Positions 51,521 to 60,945 of a stretch of 64,000 bases of DNA are shown here, in pieces; position 1 is the stretch's first letter; each line of letters begins with the position of its first letter. The position numbers and the translations under genes are program-made. The notes under the pieces were generated by a model. It worked only from the letters and a program-made list of their open reading frames with translations. It searched no databases and had not been told where the DNA came from. Origin of the DNA: Spartobacteria bacterium LR76 (lineage in GTDB: Bacteria; Verrucomicrobiota; Verrucomicrobiia; Chthoniobacterales; Terrimicrobiaceae); contig QAYZ01000013.1 of NCBI GenBank assembly GCA_003054655.1, positions 248,001-312,000 of the forward strand, given 5' to 3'.

Positions 51521-52864
51521 ATGAAGGCCCTCCTCTTCGCGTTTTTGGCCGCCAGTGTCAGCCTGGCTCTCGCCCAGGAAGTCCCGGTGAGCCAGCAGAC
51601 GCTTCCCACCGCTCCGGCCCCCGGTACGAATTTCCAGGACCTGATCGTTCCTCCCGGCCCATGGACCAGGACGCAGGAAGAGCTCCTCCCCTACCTGGAG
51701 GCACTTCGCTTTGAGTGGACGTCCGCGGAAAAATCCGAGGCCCGCTCCGTATCTCCTGCGCTGAAGGTCGGTTCGCAGACCGTCTCGGAGACGCTCATCC
51801 GGCTGAAAGAGGGCAAGGTGGCCGCGCTCATCCTTCTCTATTACAGCCGCGGAAACTCCGGCGACGTCAACAAGCGGGCCTTCGAGGAGAAGGTCAAGGC
51901 CATCTCGGATGATCTGTCATCCATCACCAAAGTCCAACCCGTCGAGCGCGGACGCGCTGTTGGCAGCGCCGTACGCACGGAGGGGCTCATCTGGAGCACG
52001 CCCGAGACCCTGTACACTCTGGAGTGGAGCGGCGGCAAGGACATGTCGACCGGGATGTACCGGGCGGAGTTTATCCGCCTGACCGTCGTCCCGGCGGTCA
52101 AGGAGCAGCGTGCCATCGGCGCGGCGACTCCGTCGAGCTACGCGAATCGTGAAGCGGTGAAAAAATTCGTGGGCAGGGAAAAGGTCGAGCGTCTGCCGGA
52201 CGGCACCGTCCGCCTCACCGGCATACCCATGGTCGACCAGGGAGAAAAGGGCTACTGCGTCGTGGCAACCACAGAGCGCGTCATGCGCTACTACGGAGCG
52301 GAGGTCAATCAGGACGAACTCGCCCAGATCGCCAACAGCGACGCCCAGGAAGGCACGAGCGTCAGCGCCATGGTCAACTCCCTCCGCAAGCTCACCTCGC
52401 GCCTCGGGGTGAAGATCAAGGCCATCTACTCCTGGGACATCAACGAGATCCTCGGCATCATCAAGGACTACAACCGCGAGGCCAAGAAGGCCAAAGCCGA
52501 CGAGCTGCGCACGGGCAACATCATCGATGTGCAGGAACTCCTCTCAAAGGTGGATCCCAAGGTCTATCGCGAGGCCCGGCTGAAAAAGACCACGGATTTT
52601 GGCAAGTTCCAGCGCGAGATCGCCCGCAGCATCGACGAGGGCATCCCGCTTCTCTGGTCGGTCAATCTGGGCCTGGTCCCGGAGAAAAACATCCCGCAGT
52701 ACGCGGGGGGCCACATGCGTCTCATCATCGGCTACGATCCGAAAAAGAATGAAATCCTCTATTCCGACTCCTGGGGCTACGGCCACGAGGAGAAGCGCAT
52801 GAGCTTGGAGGATGCCTGGACGATCACCTCGGGCCTTTATCGCATGGAACCGGTGGGAACCTGA
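51521..52864 (+). CDS. Secreted protein with C39-like papain-fold peptidase domain
   Basis: The 447-residue protein has a clear signal peptide (MKALLFAFLAASVSLALAQ, cleavage probably after ALA). Residues about 232-445 resemble the C39/C39_2 peptidase domain: Gln240 and Cys246 in VDQGEKGYCVVATTERV, His398 in AGGHMRLIIGYD and Asp416 in YSDSWGYG form a plausible catalytic set. The region between the signal and the domain is unassigned. It could cut a secreted peptide or cell-wall-linked protein. It is the first gene of a plus-strand run and is followed by a glycosyltransferase 79 nt later. Confidence 0.75.
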   Translation: MKALLFAFLAASVSLALAQEVPVSQQTLPTAPAPGTNFQDLIVPPGPWTRTQEELLPYLEALRFEWTSAEKSEARSVSPALKVGSQTVSETLIRLKEGKVAALILLYYSRGNSGDVNKRAFEEKVKAISDDLSSITKVQPVERGRAVGSAVRTEGLIWSTPETLYTLEWSGGKDMSTGMYRAEFIRLTVVPAVKEQRAIGAATPSSYANREAVKKFVGREKVERLPDGTVRLTGIPMVDQGEKGYCVVATTERVMRYYGAEVNQDELAQIANSDAQEGTSVSAMVNSLRKLTSRLGVKIKAIYSWDINEILGIIKDYNREAKKAKADELRTGNIIDVQELLSKVDPKVYREARLKKTTDFGKFQREIARSIDEGIPLLWSVNLGLVPEKNIPQYAGGHMRLIIGYDPKKNEILYSDSWGYGHEEKRMSLEDAWTITSGLYRMEPVGT

Positions 52865-52943
52865 CCCGCAGGCCATCTTTCCCCCTGAAAGAAAAGAACG
52901 AGCCACGCCCCCCGAGCCGTGGTACTTTCCCCATGACAATCTC

Positions 52944-54137
52944 GTGAGCAAGAAGAAGAAGCGTATCCTCATTCTCTCGGCCTCCGTGGGGTCGGGTCAT
53001 GTCAAAGCGGCCGACGCACTGGCCAAGGCGTTCCGCGCGAGGGAGGATGTCGAGGAGGTGCTCGTCGACGATTCCCTCGATCATACCAACGTCCTGCACA
53101 AGCAACTGTACTCCTCGCTGTACAAGCGGCTCTCTGCTCTCCTCCCGGAGTTCCTCGGCTGGTGGTATGAATCGAGCGACGATCCGTGGGTTTCCGACAA
53201 GGGCCGCCTCGCCCTCGACCTGCCGCAGGCTCTGCCGCTGATCAACCTCGTCCGCGAGTTCAATCCCGACTCGATCATTTGCACCCACTTCATGCCTGCC
53301 GGGGTGCTTTCCTACCTCATCGGCGCGGGCCGGCTCGATGCCGAGCTGGGCATCGTCGTGACGGATTTCCATTTCCACGCCTTCTGGATCACACGCGCGT
53401 TTCACTGGTATTTCGTCGCCCAGGAGGAGGACAAGATTCACATGGAAGGCCTCGGCCTCCCCGGTGACCGCATCCACGTCACCGGCATCCCCGTCGAGCC
53501 GCCTTTTGCCGAGCCGGTGGACGCTCCTGCTGTCCTGAAACGCCATGGACTGAACCCCGAGCTGCCGACCCTGCTGATTGCCGGCGGCGCGCTCGGCCTC
53601 AGTCCCGCGCTGGCCGTGGTGCGGCGACTCCTGGCGCTGGACACCCCATTTCAAGCCATCATCGTCTGCGGAAAGAACCAGGATTTGAAAAGGGATATCG
53701 AGGAGCTCGTGGCCGGGCGCGAGGCCCAGTTCCGCATCCTCGGCTACACCAAGGAAATGCCCGACCTCATGGGCGCTGCCACCCTGCTCCTGAGCAAACC
53801 CGGCGGACTCACCACCGCCGAGGCGCTCGCCCGCGGCCTTCCCATGGTCATCCTCGACCCGATCGGAGGCCAGGAGGAGCGCAATGCCGACGTCCTCCTG
53901 GAGGCGGGAGCCGCGGTGAAATGCACCGAGGTCACCGTGCTCAATCACAAACTCAAGCGCCTGCTTGAGGACCCCGTGCGCATCGCCGCCATGGGGGACA
54001 ACGCCCGCAGGCTTGGCCGGCCGGAGGCCGCCAAGGAAATCGCCTCCATCGTTCTCGACAGCCCACCGCGCAAACCGGCCATCATTTCCCGCCTCCGCGA
54101 GAAGGCTCTGCGCAAGCGCATCGAAGAGCAGTCATGA
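52944..54137 (+). CDS. MGDG-synthase-like (GT28 type) glycosyltransferase
   Basis: The protein has about 397 residues. LILSASVGSGHVKAADAL is the N-terminal lipid-acceptor loop of the monogalactosyldiacylglycerol synthase family, VTDFHFHAFWI is typical of it, and LLSKPGGLTTAEALARGLP with PIGGQEERNADVL is the MurG-like donor site. Such enzymes add a hexose to diacylglycerol or another lipid at the cytoplasmic face. The GTG start (VSKKKKRIL) was chosen because earlier in-frame codons lie inside the peptidase gene. It ends in an ATGA overlap with a GH1 gene. Confidence 0.85.
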   Translation: MSKKKKRILILSASVGSGHVKAADALAKAFRAREDVEEVLVDDSLDHTNVLHKQLYSSLYKRLSALLPEFLGWWYESSDDPWVSDKGRLALDLPQALPLINLVREFNPDSIICTHFMPAGVLSYLIGAGRLDAELGIVVTDFHFHAFWITRAFHWYFVAQEEDKIHMEGLGLPGDRIHVTGIPVEPPFAEPVDAPAVLKRHGLNPELPTLLIAGGALGLSPALAVVRRLLALDTPFQAIIVCGKNQDLKRDIEELVAGREAQFRILGYTKEMPDLMGAATLLLSKPGGLTTAEALARGLPMVILDPIGGQEERNADVLLEAGAAVKCTEVTVLNHKLKRLLEDPVRIAAMGDNARRLGRPEAAKEIASIVLDSPPRKPAIISRLREKALRKRIEEQS

Positions 54138-55651
54138 CGGAAAAGCCGTTCCTCTGGGGCGTAGCCAGTTCAGGGTATCAGTGCGAGGGCGGTTACAACT
54201 CCCCGGGAGAACCGCAGAATAACTGGGCTCCCTCCGAAGCCGCCGGGCGCGTGATGCGCACCGGCAACGCGGCGGATTTCTGGCATCGGTATGAGGAGGA
54301 TTACGAGCGATGCCGCCAGATGGGGCTGAATGCCTTCCGGCTCAGCGTGGAATGGCCGCGCGTACAGCCCTCGCAGACCCTCGAGAAATCGTCACCGCCT
54401 CCCTTCGATTACGTCGCGCTCGATCACTACGCCGCCATGATCGCCTCCTGCCGCAAATACGGCATGGAGCCAGTGGTCACGCTCCAGCATTTCACTCACC
54501 CGGCCTGGCTGGGTCTGGATGCCTGGCTCGACGACGATACCCCGCCGCTGTTCGAGCAGTTCGTCGCCGTCGCCGTGAGGCATATCAACGACAAGCTCGT
54601 CTCCGAGCACGGCCAGAAGCCGATCACCTACTACGTGACTTTGAACGAGCCCAACATGCTCGTCCTCAACACGTACATGAACCGTCATTTCCCTGGCGGC
54701 GGCAAGGCGGGCATGGCCGTGGGGATCATGGCCTACAACCGCCTCCTGGCCGCCCATGTCCGAGCCTACAACGCGATCCACGATATTTACGAGGAGAGCG
54801 GATGGGGCTCGCCCCAGGTGACGATGAACACCTTTTGCAGCGATGTGTACTGGTCGGAGATGATGCTCCTGGATCTGCTCGTTTCCCGGGAGCGCGGAGT
54901 CGTCGCCAAGGATCTCCAGGCCTACCTGCGCAAGGGATCAAATGACCTTCATCACGCCATGCTGAAGGCCAATCTGCCTTTCCAGACCGACCCGTTTGTG
55001 TGGCTGGGCCGATTTATCCACCTCCTCGTCAACTGGCTGGCCCCCAAGCACGCGATTGCCGACGCCTTCCAGTATTTTCTGGATACCTTGGCGGCATCGA
55101 AGCGCTCCAGAGTGCTGGATTACCTCGGGCTGGACTATTATGACCCCTTCACCGGTCATCTCTTCCGACCCCCTTCGTTTGCCGACCTGGAGTTCAAGAG
55201 CAAGAGCGTCCACGGCAAGATGATGGACAGCCTGTCGCGCAAGTGGTGGGACTGGCACGTCCTGCCCGAGGGAATGCACTTTTTCTGCGATTTTTACGCG
55301 CGGGAATACCAGCGCCCGATCCTCATCGCGGAAAACGGCATGGCCCTGCGGCGAAAATACGACAACAGCGTCCACAGCCCGCGTCGCGACCGGCTCACCC
55401 GGAGCGAATTCCTCCGCGCCCACGTCGGGCAGGTGCGGCGGCTGCGCGAGGATAGGGTTCCTCTCATCGGCTATCTCCACTGGTCCATCACCGACAATTA
55501 CGAGTGGGGTACGTTTACGCCCCGCTTCGGCCTCTTCACCGTGGATTTCACGCGCAATGCCGAGCGAAGCCTGATCGACCAACTCGGCGACCGTCCATCG
55601 GAGACCTACGCCCGATTGATCGCCGAGGACCGTAAAATCGGCCAGCCCTGA
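54134..55651 (+). CDS. Glycoside hydrolase family 1 protein
   Basis: The 505-residue protein has the GH1 catalytic pair: acid/base Glu172 in VTLNEPNML and nucleophile Glu400 in LIAENGMALRR. The family entry segment FLWGVASSGYQCEG and the aglycone-side HWSITDNYEWG are present. Residues about 285-325 are unusually hydrophobic (VWLGRFIHLLVNWL) for a soluble beta-glycosidase, and the LQHFTHPAWL loop replaces the common HHWDLP. It is coupled to a glycolipid-type glycosyltransferase, so a lipid-linked sugar is the likely substrate. No signal peptide is seen. Confidence 0.88.
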   Translation: MTEKPFLWGVASSGYQCEGGYNSPGEPQNNWAPSEAAGRVMRTGNAADFWHRYEEDYERCRQMGLNAFRLSVEWPRVQPSQTLEKSSPPPFDYVALDHYAAMIASCRKYGMEPVVTLQHFTHPAWLGLDAWLDDDTPPLFEQFVAVAVRHINDKLVSEHGQKPITYYVTLNEPNMLVLNTYMNRHFPGGGKAGMAVGIMAYNRLLAAHVRAYNAIHDIYEESGWGSPQVTMNTFCSDVYWSEMMLLDLLVSRERGVVAKDLQAYLRKGSNDLHHAMLKANLPFQTDPFVWLGRFIHLLVNWLAPKHAIADAFQYFLDTLAASKRSRVLDYLGLDYYDPFTGHLFRPPSFADLEFKSKSVHGKMMDSLSRKWWDWHVLPEGMHFFCDFYAREYQRPILIAENGMALRRKYDNSVHSPRRDRLTRSEFLRAHVGQVRRLREDRVPLIGYLHWSITDNYEWGTFTPRFGLFTVDFTRNAERSLIDQLGDRPSETYARLIAEDRKIGQP

Positions 55652-55703
55652 CAGGTCGGCTTTTGCTTGCGCTCCGGGCTTGGCCGGGCAACCTTTTCGG
55701 CCG

Positions 55704-57323
55704 ATGCTCCGATCCGTCCTCGCTCTCCTCCTCGGTGTCACCGCCTGCGCGGCGGCGGATTTTTCTGTGCTGGAGGGCGTTCCCATCCAGGAACAGGGCC
55801 GCAAAAAACCATATCTCGTTTTTGCCCAGGAGACGACGCTCGCTCTCTCGGGCAAGACTGCGGTCACGGTCGACGGCCGCAAGTGGTCCGCCCAGGAGCT
55901 GGTGACGACGCTCTGGCTCAATCCGGCAGGCTGGGAATCCAGACCCCTCATCCTGATCAACAATCGCGACCTGAAGAAGGCCATCGGCCTCGATCCGATG
56001 CAGAAGCTCTTCGCCTATCGGGATCTCGAAGCCAACCCGCAACTGCGCCAACTCCTCAGCGAAGCGCAGAGCCTGCGCATGAAACCCGGCTCCCCGCGCC
56101 TCACCGGCCTGCCCAAGGAAGCGTCGGATGTCGGCATGCAGCTCGCCGAGTTTGAATCGCTCGTCAACGGATCGGCCTTTCGCTTCGTCGCCAATCCCCG
56201 CGGCGGAGAATCCCCCTGGTTCGCCGTTTCCGCCGATCAGGTCCCGGCACTTCGCGATGCCTTGACCCGCAACGACGCCGATGCCTTCCGTGCGGAAAGC
56301 CTGAAGCTGAAAACCCAATGGGCAGCGGTGGAACCCGCCCTCCAGCCACCCGCATGGCGGATCAATCTGGAGCTGATCTATCAAAAGCTCCACCCGTTCC
56401 GCTGGGCCTGGATTCTCTACCTCGGCGCAGGCCTCGCCTTGAGCCTCTCTTTCCGATTTTCCCTCGCTTATAAGATCAGTTGGACCCTGGCGGTGGCAGG
56501 CCTCCTTTTGCAGATCGGTGGATTCGCCGCCCGTGTCCTCATCGCCGGACGCGCTCCCGTGACGAACATGTACGAGTCGATCCTCTGGGTGGCCTTTGGC
56601 ACCGTGCTGTTCGCCCTTGTTTTCGAGGCGATTTATCGCAGCCGGTACTTTCTCCTCGGTGCGATCCCGGTCGCAGTGGTCTCGCTCATCCTCGCCGACA
56701 CCCAGACGATTGCCCTCAGCCCGGCGATCAACCCGCTCACCGCCGTCCTGCGCAATAACTTCTGGCTCACCACGCATGTGCTGAGCATCACGCTCAGCTA
56801 TGCAGCTTTTGCCCTCGCTCTTGGCATCGCTCACATCGCGCTCATCCAGATCCTCGCTGGCAAAAAACCCGCCTCGCCGCTTTACAACTACCTGTACCGC
56901 ACCCTCCAGGTTGGCGTGCTCCTTCTCGCCACCGGAACCATCCTCGGCGGCGTATGGGCCAACTACTCATGGGGCCGCTTTTGGGATTGGGACCCCAAGG
57001 AAACCTGGGCGCTCATCACCCTGCTCGGCTACCTCATCGTGCTCCACGGGCGCATCGCCGGGTATTGGGGTGGCTTCGGCATGGCGGTTGGCTCGGTGAT
57101 TTCCTTCCTCGCCGTCCTGATGGCATGGTACGGGGTGAATTTCGTCCTCGGCGTCGGCCTGCACAGCTATGGGTTTGGCACCGGAGGCTTTGGCTGGGCG
57201 CTCGCCTTTGTCGCCGCGGAACTCGTCTTCGTCGCCACCGCGTTCGCCAGAAATCGCACGCTCCGCACATCCTCCGGATCGAAATCCGGCACCAAGCCTG
57301 AGGAACCCGTCGCCGCCCGCTAA
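55704..57323 (+). CDS. Cytochrome c biogenesis (CcsA/ResC-like) membrane protein
   Basis: The 539-residue protein starts with a hydrophobic signal (MLRSVLALLLGVTACAA), followed by a periplasmic-type stretch of about 190 residues and then eight or so membrane helices. WGRFWDWDPKETWALITLLG is the tryptophan-rich haem-handling motif of the CcsA/CcmC/CcmF group, and conserved histidines sit in TTHVLSITLSYAAF and VGLHSYGFG. It should deliver haem for cytochrome c assembly outside the membrane. The long N-terminal domain is not part of the standard CcsA protein. It ends 4 nt inside a convergent gene. Confidence 0.86.
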   Translation: MLRSVLALLLGVTACAAADFSVLEGVPIQEQGRKKPYLVFAQETTLALSGKTAVTVDGRKWSAQELVTTLWLNPAGWESRPLILINNRDLKKAIGLDPMQKLFAYRDLEANPQLRQLLSEAQSLRMKPGSPRLTGLPKEASDVGMQLAEFESLVNGSAFRFVANPRGGESPWFAVSADQVPALRDALTRNDADAFRAESLKLKTQWAAVEPALQPPAWRINLELIYQKLHPFRWAWILYLGAGLALSLSFRFSLAYKISWTLAVAGLLLQIGGFAARVLIAGRAPVTNMYESILWVAFGTVLFALVFEAIYRSRYFLLGAIPVAVVSLILADTQTIALSPAINPLTAVLRNNFWLTTHVLSITLSYAAFALALGIAHIALIQILAGKKPASPLYNYLYRTLQVGVLLLATGTILGGVWANYSWGRFWDWDPKETWALITLLGYLIVLHGRIAGYWGGFGMAVGSVISFLAVLMAWYGVNFVLGVGLHSYGFGTGGFGWALAFVAAELVFVATAFARNRTLRTSSGSKSGTKPEEPVAAR

Positions 57324-57949
57324 TCCTGCTCCGGCGCGTTCATCGAACGCAGGGTATTCTCCGCGTCGGTCCGGATGCGATAATACCAATCCTCCTCACC
57401 GCGATAGAGGTCGATCCAGCCGGTAAGCTGGAGCGCCCGCAGCAGTTTGCCGAGGAGGATTTCGTCGGGAAAATCATACGCCAGCACCGACCGCGGCGCT
57501 CGCTCGCGCCGGACGATCACCTCAAGAAGCCGCCAGGCCTCGCCGATCATCCGCGCGTCCGCACGAGTCCTCAGATCCATATTATCCGCCACGGCATAGG
57601 TCAGCCTGGGCGGCCAGAGGAGAACATCGGCAAATAGATGCCACCCGATGATCGTGCGATCCGGCGGAGGTTGATACAGACGGCGAAAGCGATCGATCGA
57701 AGCCCAGACAAACAGGATCAGGGCACCCCCGGCTCCCGCCACCCAATAGGCACTGGAGACCCGCTGAAGATCCGGATTTCCCGTGCGGACGGTCTCGAAA
57801 AGAACGACCGCTCCGCAGTACACCGTCCCGAAAAGGAGCCAGCTAAACCACGCCCCGATCAGGCTCATGCCCGCCGCGATAACACAATGGCGGTCGTGTT
57901 CGCGGAAGGACTTTTCAAAGATGGCGGGAGCGCTGTGCACCGCCGCCAT
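57320..57949 (-). CDS. Predicted membrane protein of unknown function
   Basis: The 209-residue protein has two hydrophobic segments (about residues 24-52 and 66-86: SLIGAWFSWLLFGTVYCG and AGAGGALILFVWASI), followed by a basic soluble domain of about 110 residues. YDFPDEILLGKLLRALQLTG resembles a small winged or helical domain. No family is recognised. Its position directly downstream of nuoH, in the same direction, hints at a link to respiratory membranes, but this is only context. Confidence 0.6.
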   Translation of the reverse strand: MAAVHSAPAIFEKSFREHDRHCVIAAGMSLIGAWFSWLLFGTVYCGAVVLFETVRTGNPDLQRVSSAYWVAGAGGALILFVWASIDRFRRLYQPPPDRTIIGWHLFADVLLWPPRLTYAVADNMDLRTRADARMIGEAWRLLEVIVRRERAPRSVLAYDFPDEILLGKLLRALQLTGWIDLYRGEEDWYYRIRTDAENTLRSMNAPEQD

Positions 57950-57976
57950 CCTAACACGAGAGGGTCAAATGACGCC

Positions 57977-59224
57977 CTAGAACTTTACAAGGGCGAGGAT
58001 GAGCGCAGTAATGAAAATATTCACCAGCGCCAGCTCGAAGAAGAAGTACCAGCCGAGCTTCATCAACTGGTCATAGCGGAAACGCGGGAGCGTCCAGCGG
58101 ACCCAGATGAAAAGGAAGAGCATGGCGGCGATCTTCGCGAGGAAAATGGTCATGCCGATCAGACCCCAGAGGAGGCTCGCACCCCAGGCGGGAATGAACG
58201 GGATGCCGAAGAACGACGTGGCGCTGCCATCCGGGATGAAGGGCAGGCTCCAACCACCGAGGAACAGTGTGACGATCACCCCGGAACCAGCCGCCATCGC
58301 GGCATATTCACCGAGGAAGAAGAGCGCGAAGCCCATGGAAGAATACTCGGTGTGGTAACCACCGACGAGTTCCTGCTCGGCCTCGGGAAGGTCAAACGGC
58401 ACGCGGTTGGTTTCCGCAAACATCGCGATAAGGAAAACGATGAACGAGATCAGCATCGGCACCCAGATCAGCAGGCGCTGGACGGAGAATCCGGCAGCAA
58501 AGGACGCTCCGATTGCGGCAAAATCGCCATGGAGAAGCTGCTCGAGGCTGAAGCCCTTGGGCCAGAACGGAGCAACCATCCAGCCGTTTTCACGCTGCCA
58601 CACCACGATTTCCTGCATGTTCAGCGTACCGACAATGAGGAAGACCGGGATGACGGAAAGACCGAGCGCGAGTTCGTAGGAGATCATCTGCGAGCTTGAG
58701 CGGATGCCGCCGAGGAAGGGGTACTTCGAGTTCGAGGCCCAGCCGGCGAGCACGATGCCGTACACACCCAGCGAGGAAATCGCAAATACCCAGAGGATGC
58801 CGATATCGACATTGGCCACCATGAGCGGGACCTTGATGTCGCCAAAGAACACATTCGGGCCAAAGGGCAGCACGGCGAGCACGAGGAGCGCCGGGATCAT
58901 CGCCAGCTTGGGAGCGATGTAGTAGTAGAACTTGTTGACGCTGTTGGGGATGAAGTTCTCCTTGAGGAGCAGCTTGATCGGGTCGGCGATCATCTGGCCG
59001 AGGCCCAGCAGGCGGATGTCCTTCTTGAAGCCGAGGATCGTGGTCGGGAGACCCACGCGGTTCGGGCCGACGCGATCCTGGATGAAGGCGCAGACCTTTC
59101 GTTCCGCGAACACCGTGAGCGAAACGATCGGAAGGACGATTCCGAAGACGATGACGAGAGTTTTGATGATCGATGTCCAGGCGAGAAAAATCTCGGGCTG
59201 CATCGCTAGGGCGGACAGGTTCAT
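57977..59224 (-). CDS. nuoH: NADH-quinone oxidoreductase subunit H
   Basis: The 415-residue membrane protein links the peripheral and membrane arms of complex I and helps form the quinone site. FAERKVCAFIQDRVGPNRVG and MFAETNRVPFDLPEAEQELV are its signature loops. It has eight or more membrane helices. The length exceeds the usual 320-350 residues, with extra sequence in the loops around residues 205-260 (WQRENGWMVAPFWPKGFSL). It overlaps nuoG as ATGA. Confidence 0.95.
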   Translation of the reverse strand: MNLSALAMQPEIFLAWTSIIKTLVIVFGIVLPIVSLTVFAERKVCAFIQDRVGPNRVGLPTTILGFKKDIRLLGLGQMIADPIKLLLKENFIPNSVNKFYYYIAPKLAMIPALLVLAVLPFGPNVFFGDIKVPLMVANVDIGILWVFAISSLGVYGIVLAGWASNSKYPFLGGIRSSSQMISYELALGLSVIPVFLIVGTLNMQEIVVWQRENGWMVAPFWPKGFSLEQLLHGDFAAIGASFAAGFSVQRLLIWVPMLISFIVFLIAMFAETNRVPFDLPEAEQELVGGYHTEYSSMGFALFFLGEYAAMAAGSGVIVTLFLGGWSLPFIPDGSATSFFGIPFIPAWGASLLWGLIGMTIFLAKIAAMLFLFIWVRWTLPRFRYDQLMKLGWYFFFELALVNIFITALILALVKF

Positions 59225-60849
59225 GATGGCAAAGTGAGCTGGACACCGAGGTCGCCGATCTTCGAGAGGCTCAGGCCGTTCAGGGGCGCGACCTCCGCGG
59301 CGAGCTGCTTGAAGACTTCGTCGATGGTGTAAATGCCGTTGGAGCCGCCGACGGCCTGCGTGAGGTCACGCAGAACCTCCCAGTCGTCGCGAGCCTTGCC
59401 CGGCGAAGGAATGGCCTGGTTGAGGCGCTGGAGGCGGCCCTTGATGTTGATCATCGACCCGCGCTTTTCCGCCCACGAGGCCGTCGGGAGGACGATCTTG
59501 GCGGCGGCGGTGGTCTTGGTGCCAAGGATGCCGGTGGCGACCAGGGCATCGAGCTTGGCGAGATCGGCTTCGGAGATGCCGCAGTCGGTGGCATCTTCGC
59601 CGAGGACGACGAGCGTCTTGATCGAGCCGTTGGCGACGCCTGCGGCGATCTCGGAAAGCTTGCCGGTGGCGAGTCCGAGGAGCTTTGCGCCCGAGGTGTT
59701 CGGGTTGCCGTCTTCGGAAATGAGGAATCCGTCACCCTTCTGCGGGCGCGGCAGCACGTCGAACTTCTCCACTCCGACCGCCTGGGCAAACCGGCGGGTG
59801 AGGAAGAGCTCTTCGTTCGTCATGCGGGCCGAGGCGATGATCGCGGTCGTGGCCGGGTCCTTCTTGATCAGGTCGGCGGCGGCCTGGATGGCCTCCTTCC
59901 ACGTCGTCGACTGGCGACCCTTCACGGTCGGCTCGGTCAGACGCTCGGGACTGTTGACGTAATGGAAATTCAGGCGGTGGCTGTCGGGCATCCAGCACGA
60001 GTTCACCGCTTCGTTCTCACGCGGGGTGATGCGGTAGATCGTGTTTTCTCGGCTGCCGATGAGGATGTTCGTGCCGAGACCGCAGTTGACGTCGATCGAC
60101 TTGGTCTCGCGAAGGAACCAGACGCGCATGCTGAACCGGAAGTCCTTCGAGGTCAGCGCGCCGACGGGGCAGATGTCGACGGTGTTGAGCGAGTAGTTGT
60201 TGTCGAGCGTGCGCCCGGGGTAAACGGTGACGGTCGTGTAGCTGCCGCGATTGACGAAGCCGAGCACGTCGTCCTTGGCCACTTCCTGCATGAAGCGGAT
60301 GCAGCGCGAGCACATGATGCAGCGCTCGTCGTCGAGGACGATGCGCGGCCCGATGTCCTGGCGCTTGGGCTTTTTGACCTTCTCCTCGACAAAGCGGCTG
60401 TCGCTCTTGCCGTACTCAACGGAAAACTCCTGCAGGCGGCACTCACCGGCCTGGTCGCAAATCGGGCAGTCGAGCGGGTGGTTGATGAGCAGAAACTCCA
60501 TCACGCCCTTGCGGCATTCCTCGACGAGCGGGGAGGCGGTGCGGACAGCCATGCCCTCGCTCACCTCGGTGGCGCAGGAAATGGCGGGACGCGGGCTCCA
60601 GCCGATCTCGGGGCGGCCATCGGGACCGAGGATCGGCTTGCGATCCGGGGTCATCTTGGGCATGCCCATTTCGACGAGACACATGCGGCAGTTGCCGGGC
60701 GTACTGAGCTTCGGATGATAGCAGTAATGCGGGACATAGCTCCCGCTCTTCATGCACGCGTCAATCAAGCGCGTGCCTTTGGGGAATTGTTTCCACTCCC
60801 CATCCACCTGCACGTTCAGCATTGGAACTTCAGTTGCTGTTGAACTCAT
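59221..60849 (-). CDS. nuoG: NADH-quinone oxidoreductase subunit G (Fe-S subunit, short form)
   Basis: The 542-residue protein has the N-terminal iron-sulfur region of NuoG: HYCYHPKLSTPGNCRMCLVE for the [2Fe-2S] cluster, HPLDCPICDQAGECRLQE for the His-Cys3 [4Fe-4S] cluster, and DDERCIMCSRCIRF with DICPVGALTS for another [4Fe-4S] cluster. The following molybdopterin-fold part is only about 300 residues, shorter than the E. coli protein (908 residues). It passes electrons from NuoF towards NuoI. The start precedes MLNVQVDGEWKQF by nine residues. Confidence 0.93.
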   Translation of the reverse strand: MSSTATEVPMLNVQVDGEWKQFPKGTRLIDACMKSGSYVPHYCYHPKLSTPGNCRMCLVEMGMPKMTPDRKPILGPDGRPEIGWSPRPAISCATEVSEGMAVRTASPLVEECRKGVMEFLLINHPLDCPICDQAGECRLQEFSVEYGKSDSRFVEEKVKKPKRQDIGPRIVLDDERCIMCSRCIRFMQEVAKDDVLGFVNRGSYTTVTVYPGRTLDNNYSLNTVDICPVGALTSKDFRFSMRVWFLRETKSIDVNCGLGTNILIGSRENTIYRITPRENEAVNSCWMPDSHRLNFHYVNSPERLTEPTVKGRQSTTWKEAIQAAADLIKKDPATTAIIASARMTNEELFLTRRFAQAVGVEKFDVLPRPQKGDGFLISEDGNPNTSGAKLLGLATGKLSEIAAGVANGSIKTLVVLGEDATDCGISEADLAKLDALVATGILGTKTTAAAKIVLPTASWAEKRGSMINIKGRLQRLNQAIPSPGKARDDWEVLRDLTQAVGGSNGIYTIDEVFKQLAAEVAPLNGLSLSKIGDLGVQLTLPS

Positions 60850-60945
60850 CGTAGTTATTTTTCGCCCGGACAGCCCGTTTGACTCGGAAAAGGTATCGGT
60901 GCGCGGCCTTCGTTCGGCAAGAAAAAGTCACTTTCCCGACGAGTT

